From Pogonophryne albipinna (taxonomy: Eukaryota > Chordata > Actinopteri > Perciformes > Artedidraconidae): a DNA stretch of 64,000 nt. The notes beneath the pieces are model-generated. The model did no database searches and was not told the DNA's origin. It saw only the letters and a program-made list of their open reading frames with translations. Shown here one piece after another: positions 49,201 to 61,384 of this stretch (its first letter is position 1; each line of letters opens with the position of its first letter). The translations under genes were made by a program, and so were the position numbers. Where the stretch lies: positions 8,269,710 through 8,333,709 of the forward strand of contig CM053256.1 in assembly GCA_028583405.1 (NCBI GenBank), read 5' to 3'.

Positions 49201-52012
49201 CTCCACTCTGCCTCGTTAGTGTCGTAATGATGTGGGTAAATATGAATTAAGACAAGTGATAACTCCTTTGAGCGTCCCCATTAGGTGAGCCCTTGTAAAA
49301 GTTAAATGCTGGGTAGTTTTACACAATTATAACTCTTACAATTATTTAACACTTCAGTTTCTTTTTATTAAGATGAATTAGTCAGAGTGAAAAATGCTGA
49401 ATTGAAAAGATTAATAACCTTTTAAGTCGCCATATTTGATGTGATATGAAGTGATAGTAATGGATTAAGTTTCAGTTAGTTTCTCCACAAATATATATCA
49501 AATTCCTGCCTGAAGTGATGATATTAGTGAAGCTATCATTGCACGCCTTGAAATCTTTTTTGCCCGTACACGCTTTGCCTACCTCTCCATGCAAAATACA
49601 CAAACGAGACTGAGCATGTAACCGCTTTGATTACACGATTAGTGTTTCTTATCCGCTGTGGAAAAAAAAATGTGTGATCATTTTGAAAATAGTTTTGTAA
49701 ATTGTTGCAATTACAATGTTGGAAGTCTCCTACTACTTCCTATGTCTGTTCACAGCAGACATTACGAGTTGTAGGAAAGCACAATTGTGACTAATAAAGG
49801 TAACAATGATTCAGTTCTACCAGAGTGCCCTCGTGAACCACGACTGTACGACATTGAGGCAGCATGAATATCTCCTGAAACTGAAGCAGCTAAATTAAAT
49901 TCCGTGATCATTAGCATTATTATTTAAAACTGTGCTTTTCCATGTCAAAATATCAACAAAATAACTGAGTGGATGAGTGCATGTTTATAATGTGATTCTC
50001 TGTCCTGTTTCCCATCAGTCTTTGCTCCCAGTAGGCTGTGTGTGCTCGGTGCCATACAGTGCTCAGTATGAAGAGGCCTACAAATGCAACTTTCTGGGTC
50101 TCAGCCCAGATGTGCATATTCCTACGCACGTCAGCTCCTCAGGTACCAGAGCCTCTGTGGATTTACACTGTAGATGACTCGACATTACCTTTAAGATCTG
50201 CTGTTAGAGGCTTTAGGCTTGTACAAGCAAGTCATCTTATGTTGACTTAACCTTTGTTTTGTTTGTGACGCAGACTTTTCAGTGCTAGTGGATGTCAGCA
50301 TAGAGAGAAACGGGCGGATCTGTGCAGTGGGTGAATACGATATCTCCGCACTCTATCAGTTCACCATCAGCAGTGCCAACACACAGCCCACAGACAGGGG
50401 TGAGCATCGGGCACACCTGAAGTTATAAATGTTGGAAATAACATTTATTGTAGTACTGTACAATTTTAAGGGACTTGTACTTTCCCCTCTGTGCCATCTC
50501 AAAATTATACTTAACTACATTTCAGAGGGAATATTGTACTTATTGTAACAATTTTACAGCTATTATTAACTTCAAAATGTTTGATTTTTACAGACAAAAC
50601 GTATAAAGAACACGTCAAATATGATGTTTTTATGTAGATCAGTACAACTGAAACACTGTTTATTTGAACCTTTTTAAGATAAACATCTTATCATTATTTG
50701 AGTATAATCTTAAATTCATAATACACACTGTGAAAGTTATGTAGGCCAGATTTCTTTTTTACTTGAGTAAAAACTGAAGTGAATGCAAAAATAGAGGAAT
50801 TATTAAGACATGTCCCGTTTCAGGATATGGCTCTGCATTAAAAAGTGATGTGTTCTTTGGCCCACAGCCTATCTTTACACCTGCTTTCATTCAATACTGT
50901 TTTATCAGCAAGTTCTTGAGATTAGCTGGACAAAAGGGAGTTATTTAAGTTGGCAGGAAGCATGTTTAGACCAACTTTGAAAAGTGGTTGTACTTAAAGG
51001 TCCCATGTCATGGCCATTTCCACTGATCATAATTCCATTGTTGAGGTCTACTAGAATAGATTTATATTGTGCAATTTTCCAAACTCACATTGGTTTCTCA
51101 TACAGCATCTCTGTATAGTATGTGTATTCACTCTCTGTCCTACACGGCTTGTTGGAGCTCCTGCCCCCCCCTCCCTGTGAGCCCAGTGTCTGCGAGACAC
51201 AGCAAAACCCAGCCCGAAACCAGCCCGAGCACACACACACACCCGCAGCCTGGCTGGGAGTTTGTGTGTGTGCTCACACAGATTCGCAGCCTCGCCGCGT
51301 CCTGCCGTCTCAGGCGTCTCATAACGTAACGGCTCCGCGGATTACGTTACGTCACTATACCCAAATACGTCACTGTACCCAGTAAGAAAAAGAGAAATCT
51401 CCAACGAGGCGTTCTGTGTCAGCATAGACAGGTCTTTTCTGTGTTAGAATTGTACTCGCTACAGGGTGTACTTTAAGGGTTTGTGACTCTGCAGACCGTT
51501 TACATGCATAAAAACTACATAACACACAAGGGGACGGGTAATAACCAGAAAAGCATGACATGGGACCTTTAAGACTAACAACCATATGATGACATTTCAA
51601 ACCATTTTGTCCTCTTTTTTCCAGGTCCCACATTACTGAACAAGCTTGAGGTGGCTCTGTCTAATGAGAACTTGTCTGTGGACGTCGTGTCTCACTGCCT
51701 GCTGTGTCTGAAGGAAGAGTGGATGAAGTGAGTAGCATCCATTTACTTTAACAGACCACCACCAGGGTTTGAATGCGATTCTCATAGCCGATTCTGTATT
51801 TCAGTAAAGTCAAAGTGCTGTTCAAGTTCTCCAAAGTGGACGGGCGAGGGAGGGAGGACACACAGAAGGTTCTGGCCCTGCTTGGCGCCACAGGGACGGG
51901 CGAGGAGGACAACGTTAGGCTGCTCAAGTTCTGGATGACTGGACTCAGCAAAACCTACAAGAGTCATTTAATGACAGCCGTCCGAGGAGGGGAGAGAAGC
52001 CCCAGCCAGTGA
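46295..52012 (+). CDS. flcn: Folliculin
   Basis: Folliculin works with FNIP proteins at the lysosome as a GTPase-activating protein for RagC/D, controlling mTORC1 and TFE3/TFEB. Coding exons: 46295-46507, 46652-46798, 46914-47135, 47256-47422, 47520-47611, 48687-48850, 49066-49179, 50019-50142, 50274-50399, 51625-51727, 51805-52012; 1680 bp, 559 residues (human 579). Phases all agree. The start [20 protein letters not shown] and the blocks [20 protein letters not shown] and [16 protein letters not shown] are nearly identical to human. The N-terminal longin domain spans roughly 75-290, the C-terminal DENN domain the rest. Arg152 in [10 protein letters not shown] corresponds to the human arginine finger Arg164. 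The segment before the longin domain and the linker around residues 265-310 are the most divergent. ATG follows the acceptor directly, so the 5'UTR is in an upstream exon. Confidence 0.97.
47612..48686 (+). other. flcn intron 5
   Basis: 1.07 kb AT-rich intron with no coding signal; ends with the acceptor TTTCCAAAAG. Confidence 0.6.
49180..50018 (+). other. flcn intron 7
   Basis: 0.84 kb AT-rich intron; nothing recognisable. Confidence 0.6.
50994..51572. mobile_element. TTAA-flanked MITE in flcn intron 9
   Basis: Begins TTAAAGGTCCCATGTCATG and ends with the complement CATGACATGGGACCTTTAA. TTAA is at both boundaries. 579 bp, GC-richer in the middle, with CA/TG stretches near 51230-51275. Long a common kind of fish MITE; piggyBac- or Kolobok-type target. 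It shares only the TTAAAGG start with the MITE pair in ttyh1. Confidence 0.85.
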
Positions 52013-52388
52013 CAAAGAGAGGGAGGAGGAGGTAGAGGGGGTGAAATAAAGGGAGCTGAAAAGAGGGGGAAATACTAATGAAGGGAAAGCGAAAGCTGCT
52101 ATCCATTCATCGTCAGTTTTGTGAACTGTTTGGGATTTCAGTAGATGAAAGACTAATGTGATTGGGTCACCAACCTGTTTTTCTCATTCATTCTTGCTTT
52201 TCAAAGTAATGGGTATTCTACTGTTCCTAACCCTGATTGTTATCCTACACAGATTAACACGTTTGGTCAGTTTAAATAATATATGAGTTTGTCAAAGGGA
52301 ATTATTGTAGATGACCTATTTATACTAATATGTGAAGTTTAACTTATTACAAACAGACTTTGCACTTTGTTTACTCTTTTTCTGATAA

Positions 52389-52394
52389 AATAAA
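52389..52394 (+). terminator. flcn polyadenylation signal
   Basis: AATAAA lies about 377 nt past the flcn stop. It is the first clean plus-strand signal after the gene. Confidence 0.6.
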
Positions 52395-52399
52395 ATGAA

Positions 52400-54500
52400 T
52401 ATGAACAGTCACACTCACATCCTTTTTTTTTTTTATTGGCTCCATCTTGTGGTGAACAGGAAGAATAAATAGGGAGTGGATTGGGGGGGGGCAGCATTTT
52501 TCTCGGCAAGCTCCCACTCACTTGATCGAATGGCTGTCAGCCAACATACCCCAAGTGGTGTAAGACAACACTGTTAAGGTTTTTGGTGTCCTGAAATGTA
52601 CAATGTGGTTGCATAACACGGCCTCGCTCCAGTACGGACGACCACATCAGCAGGATTTTGGCTTCCTAATGAGCCATTTGCACACTGAGCCACTAAAAAG
52701 CTTTTCATCCCAAAGTTATTTGAGCCTGTTGCTTTGCTGAAGCTTGCAGACTTCACTCAATAAAAATCAGCCACATACGGCTTTGTTTAAATTGGAGGGG
52801 GATGTTTGTTTTTAATGCATACCTTTCTCGCAATTGTGTCAAAACAAATACGGTAATTCAAGTTTTAGTCAAAATTACAAAGAAAGGTGTCTGAATATCA
52901 GGATTGAGTAGCTTTCTTTGTAAAAATGAATGTACGTCTGAACAATGCTAGTGTGCTACTGTGTCCTAATAGAGTTTCACTTTTATTGTTTATGCTGTTC
53001 TCTGACTCAACGCAAATCTGGATTTAATTCTGCCGGTTTCACTAAAATAAGCAAAAACATCATTTGCAATGGCCTCACAAATTAGTTACATATTTACTTC
53101 CCTCAGTATGCAAGCAATGTATGAAACAGGAAGGCGGCACAGCGACTGGATATTTATACCGTACATAAAACACATAGTATATGTGAAGAGGTTTTGAGTT
53201 GATGATACCTCTGGGAGTGTTAATGCTTAGCTTGCGGTGAAGCTGTTGTTCTCTAGTTTCCATTTCCTCTCAATAGTGATGGGACTTGGGGAAACTTGGT
53301 TTTGGCTTGTGTTCAAAAAAGGACACACAGAAGAACAATTCCTCTTTGACACGAAGAAACATCTGCTAACTTCTTTCCTTTCTTTACTAATTAACTCCTC
53401 TACTAGAAGATGAACAGAATACCAAAATAACATGATGCTTCACACAACCTGAGGGGACAGAAGATCAACACTTTACGGACAGGATGATGACAGCTGTGCA
53501 CAATATTAGATCATCAGACGTCACAAACACACAAGACACCTCTGTGGAACCCATTTTAACAGAAATTACTTCAGAAAAGCTGTCACAAATAGAATGACTT
53601 GCATTTTCTGGTGATGCAGTGTTGCAATCCTTTTTTTTCTTCCCAAGAACTTGATTCCTGATTTATAGAAAAAACAGATCATGTGATGATTAAACAGAAT
53701 GATATTGCGCACTGACTCTGGAGGGATAAAGACCAGGGGATCCAAAGGCTCAGAGGTGTGGGGGAGAGTCCAAATGAAAAACATACGCTCCAATTGCATG
53801 ACTAAGCCTCCTTGGGCCCGGTCTGAAGGGGGAGGATGGGGGTGGATGGGGGTAAGAGGGTGGGTGTCAGGGAATGTGGGGAGCAGGGGGGAGGGGCCGG
53901 GACAGTCAATAGTGAGGTAAAACGTGTGGCGGTGGGAGGGGCCGAGACTTAAAGGGAGCAGACAAGCAATCCAGCAGAGCACTTTCACTTTGAGCGAGTG
54001 AGGACACAGAGTGGCCAGAGGGAGAGATAGACAAGAGCAGGCCAGTGTCTCTCCCGCTTTATCCATTAACCAGTTTCGAGGGAGAGGGGAGTGGTTCAAA
54101 TTGGGCTGTTCAAGAAGATTCTAGGTCAGTAGTGAGAGGGTGAAAGGGAAAGAGATATAGTAAAAAAACAAACAAAAGATTACATAGGAAAAGGCTGCAG
54201 CCACTCAGGCTAAAGTGGGAAAATCCAAAGTGAGAGAGCGGGATGGCGTGAGAAGATAAATGAGGTATTTATTGGAAAGTACCAAAAGGACTCCAAAGGA
54301 AGGAATGTATAAGGGATGTCAACAAGAAGACTACATATCAGACGGTGAAGGAGAACACACAGCAGCGCACTCTGTGTCAAAGACCTGAAGAAACCACAGA
54401 AGAGGAAACTTTGCCTTTCACAGACTGACACCGAAACACGTCTGCAGAGAGATTGCCCTCAACAAGAGAAATGGAGAAGTGTCCATTCTTAGAAAGATAA
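52400..54500. other. Intergenic region flcn to cytokine gene, with likely 5'UTR
   Basis: No coding exon recognised. G-rich sequence at 53820-53900. The last few hundred bases before the ATG at 54505 are purine-rich and probably include the 5'UTR and promoter of the cytokine gene. An open frame on the minus strand at 53566-54099 has no recognisable domain. Confidence 0.45.
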
Positions 54501-54504
54501 AAGG

Positions 54505-56493
54505 ATGTCACTGCCAGGTGAGAGACAAGAATTAACTGCGTTTTGGTGCTTTTTGAAAACTTTTCCTATAGTATGTAGGTAAAAAAAGTTGAATGCTATA
54601 ACTGGTTGTTTTATAGTCATGCTTAATCAGTCAAAAACGGATTTGCTGTGTCACTTTGTGTTGTTATAGCATTTCCGGGGTATTCATTTAATTTAAAAAC
54701 ATGCCAAGTATCATTTTGTTGAATTGAGGCAGGATATGAGGTATTGCTTTTTACTGGGCATGCAGTGTTGAACAAGCTACAAACCACAGAAAGTTTCCAT
54801 CAATTATCTGAATGTCTCTTTTCTTCTTACTCATGCCTCTCACAGTTTTGCTGTTGCTATCACTCTTGACTGTCCGATGTGGTGGATGTGACTTTGACAG
54901 GGAAGGTGTGAAAAATATTAAAAGGACAATCGACTCTAATCCGACTGGATTTGTAAGTTAAGACCTTTTTACTTTATCCATGATTTGATGTAGTCAAACA
55001 TCTTCTCTGTAGGAATGATATCTTTGCTTACCAGATGTTTATACTATCCTTTAAGGAAAAAACATTTATATTGACTTTCTTCAGTCAGGTGGTAAAAAGA
55101 GGTGATCAAAGGTGAAGATTTCTCTGAAATGAATGAGAATAATCAACTCTCCCTTGTTATCTGATAACTTTTAGCTATCGGACAGGAAACAGTTTTTATG
55201 ACTGATATGCGTAGCTCTACAAAGTGAAAGAAATCAAACAGAATGTAGTTTCCCCTTAGGGGTTAGTTAAGTTGTTTTCTAAATTAATAAAACGTTACTA
55301 TAGTTCAGTAATCACTTAAGTTAAAATGTGTAAATTATTCAATCATTTGTGGGTGTTTTTCTTATGTTTTCTATGCTTTTGTTCTATCTTCCAGCGGACA
55401 GTATTTCCTAAGGATTACTATGTAGTGCACCGCTACGCAAAAAGAATGCTCTGCGACAGGGATCCGGTGAGTTTCTTATCACATCAAAAAGGGGAAGTGG
55501 TGTCTCATGTGCAAATAATGTCGTACATCTTACAGTCTTTCAGCCGTTCGGGATCTTTGACAGGATAATAATTAGCTTTAACCTCCTCTTCAGTTACAAT
55601 AACAGGCCTTGTAAATGCTCAGTTTAGCAAGAAAAGTGTTGTGCCATGTATCCTTGAGCCTCACTTATAATTAAGCAACTGATGTGGTTCTTGTGGTGAT
55701 TTGTCACATATTTTTTGCACACTAAACCTGACGTTGGGGTTGTTGGGTTGCTCTTTCTTTCCCTGGCAGTGTTGTGTGTTCCCTGCTGCAGTCGTCCTGC
55801 TTGAATCATGGCATGTGCTTCTCGGAAACCTCTGGGATGAGCACCTTAATCACTCCTTAATCCTGGATCTAAAGCTGACCCTGGGTAAAATTATAAGTAG
55901 CAACAAAAATACTGAGGTAGGGTTTACTTTCAAACATATACCATAATAATGTCTTATTATACAGCTTGCTTGCTTACTTAAAAAAGTAATTGTGATTGCT
56001 TGCTACATTCATATTTAAATCTTTGTTTTAAACATAAGTGTATGTAAAAGTAAAGTAATAAGAATTAAGCTCCTAAGATCATTTGATTGTATCTTCTTTT
56101 ATTCAAAATATTTACTTGTGCCTTGTTTCCTCGTCTCAGAGGTTCCAGGAGGAGACGGACCTGTCCCAGTTCTCCCCACTATCTTCCTCTCCTGAAGAAC
56201 TTCTGAAGCTAACGTCAGAACTCCTCACTCGATGGCTCGATGTCGCCTGCCTACCGCAAATTAAAACCTGCACCTTGCCCACCTTGCCCCCCCCTCTAGA
56301 GAGGAAGGACTACGGCCCGTCGAGGGCCAGACTCTTGACTACTCGAGCTCTCAGCAGTGAGGAGGAGGGGAAGTCTGGGAAGATGATAGACAATACGCAG
56401 CCTCCGTCCAGCGGTGCTTCTCCGACCCTGTCCTATGCTGCCTCTCTCTGGAGCACCTTGCTATTCAGACTGTACTGGTGGTTGTTGCCATAG
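54505..56493 (+). CDS. flt3lg: Secreted/membrane four-helix cytokine of the SCF/CSF1/FLT3-ligand family, probable FLT3 ligand
   Basis: Exons 54505-54517, 54846-54952, 55395-55466, 55770-55916, 56140-56493; 693 bp, 230 residues. After exon 1, all junctions are phase 0, as in SCF and CSF1 relatives. Residues 1-15 are a Leu-rich signal peptide. Core features: a Cys near the mature N-terminus (Cys19); VKNIKRTIDS as helix A; PKDYYVVHRY, recalling PKDYMITLKY of SCF; Cys60, Cys65-Cys66; a helix with an NHS glycosylation site (91-93); SSSPEELLKLTSELLTRW, recalling the last helix of FLT3 ligand; then Cys150 and Cys157, spaced like the final cysteine pair of FLT3 ligand. The last ~25 residues are hydrophobic after a small-residue stretch (SSGASP), like a GPI-attachment signal, with no cytosolic tail. 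The FLT3LG name rests on synteny with grwd1 and josd2 (all 19q13.3 in human) more than on identity; SCF or CSF1 paralogues are the alternative. Confidence 0.65.
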
Positions 56494-58600
56494 TTACTCC
56501 AAGGATCTTCTTTTTTTTGATGATGCACACAAAATGCAAGACATTTCCTAGCACTGAATGTTTGTTTTTCTTATACTTGCGTCTTTGTGTTTTAATGCAG
56601 CAAGCTTTGTTAATATGATGTGACATGCACCGGTTGTATTTAATGTCCAAAGTTAGTCACGTAGCCGAGCAACACTTTTCTTTAACAACTGATATCACAG
56701 ATATAACCATATAGCCATCCTCTCTCGAGCAAAGCCACAAGCTCCAGCTAGCTATGTTCTACATGCTAACCAGAGATAAATGCTGAGCAAGCCAATGCAC
56801 GCAAGCCATCGTCTATTGATGTGGAATTCATCACTGTTTACAATGAATGTTATGGAAATGTAAGATATTACAGTTTATGGGCGTTTTACTTTTGTACATA
56901 ATTGTAAATTAAAGACATTTAGATATATATATACATTCTTAGTTTTTGATATATTATCCCATGTTTAAGCTATATTTATTGTGGTCTGTGCTGTTTGTCA
57001 TCATTAACTAAAAATAACCAAGTATATATAATCAAGTAATGCACAACGTTTAGGTACTTGTACATACTTTACTGGATTATTTTTAATTGATGTTACTTTT
57101 TACTTCTATTCTTCAACATTTTAAAGGGAAATATTTGGCTTTTTTAACCACTCCATTTATCGGACAGCTATAGATAAGTCTTTCAAATGAGCTCAAACAG
57201 CAAAGAGCTGACACTTTCAATGCATCAACAATACAGAGAGCATTTTTCTGCATATATTCTTTTCGTTTTTAATTTATTTTACAAGTAAAGCTTACATAAA
57301 TACTTTTGAATGTATGTTTGAATTAGTCATTTCCCTTTGTGGCATTGCTATGTTTGTCTAAGTAAAAGATCTGTTTGTCAGTAAAACACTTAGACATTCA
57401 TATTTCTATCCGTTCGGCTTAAACAGATTCTATTTTGTTTATGATGTTGCATTCCAGATGCATGACATAGTCGTTGTGTTATGATTCATGTGAGCTCAAC
57501 CTTAACTGACGGCTCTTATTAAAAGTGATTCCCAGAAGGCAATAGCTTTACACATTTTTTAATTCTCAGAAAAAAAATGACAGACGAGTTGCAGATGAGG
57601 GAGGAATGCACTCTGGATCCAACAGGACTCAAGAGATGTTCTGAAGGACTCCTGTCAGGATTTACATGAGAAATAATAAGTCCACCATTTGGTGCTCGCA
57701 CTTGCCCCTGCTTGTACACACCCACGCATGTATTGTTCACCACTGTTGTCACAAGATCCTTCTTGTAGTTTCCTAATCCTTAAAATACAGAGGTATGTGG
57801 GAACAGGCTCTTGGCCTGCACCCCAAGTTTTCGACAAACTTTTTTTTCTCTAAATGAATGTCAAATTTGGAAAGAATGAGGAGAATGTACAACAGCATGA
57901 ATGCAGATTAAAAACCATTAGATCATCATAGTGCTCGAAAGTCAACCATTTTGGACACGACATGAAAGTAAATCAAGCCAAAGGCTATGTTCTGTTCTTT
58001 TGGACTGTTAAACTTACTGGCAAATACTCATGCAACTAACAACAAAAACAAGAACAAGTCCAGCCAACTTTAAGAATAAATAATTGGACAAGTTCGTATA
58101 GCTACTTAACGTTTTAATAACTAGGCTGTGCAGCTGCTGCCGTATTAATTGTTTCCTATCAGTAATACAGGGGCTGTTGACCCCATGGATGTATAATGGT
58201 TGACCCCAGTGTCAGTACCATAGGCGGAATAAAATAGGTCAGTACCAGGCTGCTGCATGTGGTGGGCTACACATGTTGCATTTACTTGAAATCAATGTAG
58301 TAGTCTGACTCATTCAGAGCATTTGAGAGCTCCTGTCCTGGGTCAGTAGACATGAACATTACCACAAAATGTGAAAATGATTCATCCGGTTTCTTTAACA
58401 AATGTTACTCTGCAGGGAGTGTGAAAGGCGACCCAGTGGCCACCCCCTCAAACCCCATGATATCAAGCATAAAGAACATCGTAGTTTGGACAATATCACA
58501 GACACATATTTGCAAGTCTGTTTTTTCCTGGCAGCGTGGAGACAAGCGCGAAAGGGGCCAGCTGAATTCCCGTAAATGGGAGGGAGAGACAGGGAGAGGA
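56494..58600. other. Cytokine 3'UTR and intergenic region before grwd1
   Basis: A candidate ATTAAA signal lies at 56908-56913, about 415 nt past the stop. A diverged piece of the ACTTGTACA/TACTTCT repeat family is near 57010-57130. No coding signal otherwise; G/A-rich sequence begins near 58570 at the grwd1 promoter. Confidence 0.45.
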
Positions 58601-58659
58601 GAGAGAGAGGGAGAGGGCGGGGGAGTGAGGCAGCATGGGAGGGGTGACAGGCTGTTTAA

Positions 58660-58692
58660 ACCACGTGGCTGCTGCACATACCGGAAGTAAGC
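58660..58692 (+). promoter_or_regulatory. grwd1 core promoter elements: E-box and ETS site
   Basis: A canonical E-box CACGTG is at 58662-58667 and an ETS-type CCGGAAGTAAG at 58681-58691, only 30 and 6 bases upstream of the ATG at 58697. Either the 5'UTR is very short or these sites lie in the leader. MYC-type control would fit a ribosome-biogenesis gene. Confidence 0.55.
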
Positions 58693-58696
58693 AAAG

Positions 58697-61384
58697 ATGT
58701 CTGCGCCCGATGAAGACACGTTTGCCGAGGAAGGAGGCGAAATGGAGGAGACGGGCGAAGCTAGCAGCGATGATGATGAAGGAGTTGAGATGGAGGAGGG
58801 AGGAGAAGAGGAGAAGAAAGTGTACGTGCCCGGGATCGAGCCGCTAAAGCCGGGAGAGGAGCTGGAGATGGACCGGTCCGCGTACCGCATGTACCACGAG
58901 TGTCAAACTGGCAAGTTGTACACATGTAGCAGCTAGTTAGCCTTGATGCAAATATCTTCTATAAGTAATGTCCGCAAGCAGGAGCTTCAGTATTCATTGT
59001 TGTGTGTCTCCAGGTGCTCCGTGTCTGAGCTTTGACTTCCTGAGAGATGGGGATGGAGAAGGCAGGGAGCAGTTCCCCTTGTCCATGGTGCTCTGTGCGG
59101 GCACACAGGCGGACTCAGCGCTGAGCAACAGGTACTGAACACATGTTGCCAGATCTGAAGAAAACAAGCAACCAGGTCTATGAAACAAGCCCGGAAGAAG
59201 TCACGTGGCTCTGCCATAAAAAAGAGTGGAATAAGCGTACATGTATAATAACTATTTAAAAGTTGAACTAATAACAACTGGCCAGCGAATGATGATAAGG
59301 AAGGAAGGAATGAATGAATGAAAATAGAGAAGGAAACTGCCCATGTGTTCATTTCAGTGGCAAAACAAAGACATCTTATTGGCCCCTAAACAGATTAAGT
59401 TTGAGCAAATTACATTAATAAAACATCACTAATATTGTGTCATAGATTGGCCATGTCACACCAAAACACACCAATCACTCAAACTAGCCAAAAAAAAACA
59501 CGTCCATTATGCAATCTCAATAAATGTCTGACAATCCCAATGAAGAACCTATTACTAACAATATGTATAAGCCACTTAACAGAAAAACAAGCCATCTTAT
59601 ATTAAGAAACCTCTGCCACTTTGGGTACAAACTTGATAAATATGGTGTGTTTCAAGGTTATTCCTGTTATTAACAGAAAACATTTGAAATAATGCCGAAG
59701 CATCATGGCTTTTGAGATTTTGATTAGTGTTGCTTCAGCAAAAAGGTAACACTAGTCAATCAATAATAATTCAGATCAAGTCTTTTCAAATAATAATGAC
59801 TGGCAGGACATTTTATTATATGGAAGCTTCAGTTGTTGCAGAGGTATCAACAGCACATTCTCACTAGTTCTTTTTGTGCACAGTTTCGGTTCTGTTTTGG
59901 CATACATGGCATAAAGGGTTGGGGATTTCCCCTTTTTAAAAGGCCAGCTAAAATGAAGGGAAAACATCTTTAATGGTTTGGATTATAACATTTCTTACAA
60001 AACCTCAGCTCTGTTGATACAGTCACCAGACTTTACACAACTCTTGAAATAATGAGGAAGGAGGGTTATTTTTCATCTGAATCCTCCTAAATGCATATTT
60101 GTACTTTTCTTCCAGACTTATCGTCATACGCATGCAAAACCTTTATGGAACAGAGAAAGACAAAGAGGGGGAAGAGAGCAGCGATGAAGAAAGTGATGAC
60201 GATGATGAGGATGAAGACAAGAAGCCACAGATGGAGCTGGCCTTGATGCCTCACTATGGAGGCATTAACAGAGTCAGAGTATGTTATGCATCACTTTATA
60301 GGCTGATTGTATATGAACACCTGTATTGGAAACCTGAGTTTTCTAATGTTCATGATAACCAATTTTGTTTCTATAATTCCAGGTGACAAAGCGTGGAGAG
60401 CAGTCGTTGGCCGCTGTCTGGTCTGATAAGGGACAGGTAGAAATAATTGACCTCCAATCTCAGCTGGAAGCCGTGCACAGTCCTGCTGCTATGGCTGCTT
60501 TTATCAAACAGCAGAAGGAAGCCACACCACTCTTCAGCTTTGCAGGACACATGGGGGAAGGCTTTGCTATTGATTGGTCGCCTACAGTGCCTGGTAAGTG
60601 TCTCCTTTTACATGCAAGACAGTTTGCAGATGCATTCATTCTGGGCTTGTTTACACATTAGTACCTGTGTCCTATACATGTAAAGGTTTACCTGACTGCA
60701 CCATAGAGTAACATTTTATCTTGCGCTCCTAACTGTCTCTCCCTCTGTAACACTAACGCCAGAGATTTCTGTGTACATTTCTAATTTGCACCTTTTTTAT
60801 CTGGAGACAGGCAAGTTGTCAAAACCACAACATCAATGTTTGATCGTACTTTATAGCTTATAAATGACAAGTTCTTTATGTCCAAACATATTTAAACACT
60901 TGGTTGATCCAGATTCAAAAAGTGCATTTAATTTGCACATGGCTCAACTTCCAGCAAATGAAATATGAATCTGGTTTATTTTTCTAAATTTAAAAGAAAA
61001 ATAAACAGGACTGAAAACACAACCTCCTTGGCAGAGGTAAAAAAGGAAATGAATATATAGTACAGTGTCCTTTTTTAAAAGCATGTAACGGATACACTTG
61101 TTATCGAGGGTAACGTGTTCAAACACAAAGAAGAGTGCAATAAGTTGTGTGGGGCCTGCCACTTTACACAGCTCAGTGAATGTGTCTGTTTTCAGCCTAA
61201 AATTAAAAAAGGTGTTGTGTTTGTTCTTGTATTAACAGGTCGTCTTGTCAGTGGAGACTGCAAAAAGAACATCCATGTGTGGGAGCCACGAGAGGGAGGG
61301 ACTTCATGGCAGGTTGACCAACGAGCTTTCAGCTCCCACAGCAAGTCTGTGGAAGATCTGCAGTGGTCGCCCACTGAAGCTACA
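58697..61384 (+). CDS. grwd1: Glutamate-rich WD repeat-containing protein 1 (partial)
   Basis: Histone-binding, ribosome-biogenesis WD40 protein (yeast Rrb1 counterpart, handles RPL3). Visible exons: 58697-58910, 59014-59131, 60116-60278, 60383-60593, 61239-61384; 852 bp, 284 residues, ending in phase 0 with a GTAAGT donor, so the rest lies beyond the right edge. The acidic N-terminus, YHECQTGAPCLSFDFLRD, the second Glu/Asp run (EESSDEESDDDDEDED), PHYGGINRVRV, FSFAGHMGEGFAIDWSP and SVEDLQWSP match the vertebrate protein; the last is the start of the WD repeats. Exon 1 uses a GC donor (ACTG/GCAAGT) rather than GT, forced by the conserved QTGAPCLSF reading across the junction. Length so far equals about 60% of the family's usual 446 residues. 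Confidence 0.94.
59132..60115 (+). other. grwd1 intron 2
   Basis: 0.98 kb intron without coding signal. Confidence 0.6.
60594..61238 (+). other. grwd1 intron 4
   Basis: 0.65 kb AT-rich intron without coding signal. Confidence 0.6.

Noticed and set aside
53566..54099. Minus-strand 177-residue open frame upstream of the cytokine gene
   Set aside because: Low-complexity Pro/Leu/His-rich translation of a G-rich region; no domain recognised and no splice or promoter context.
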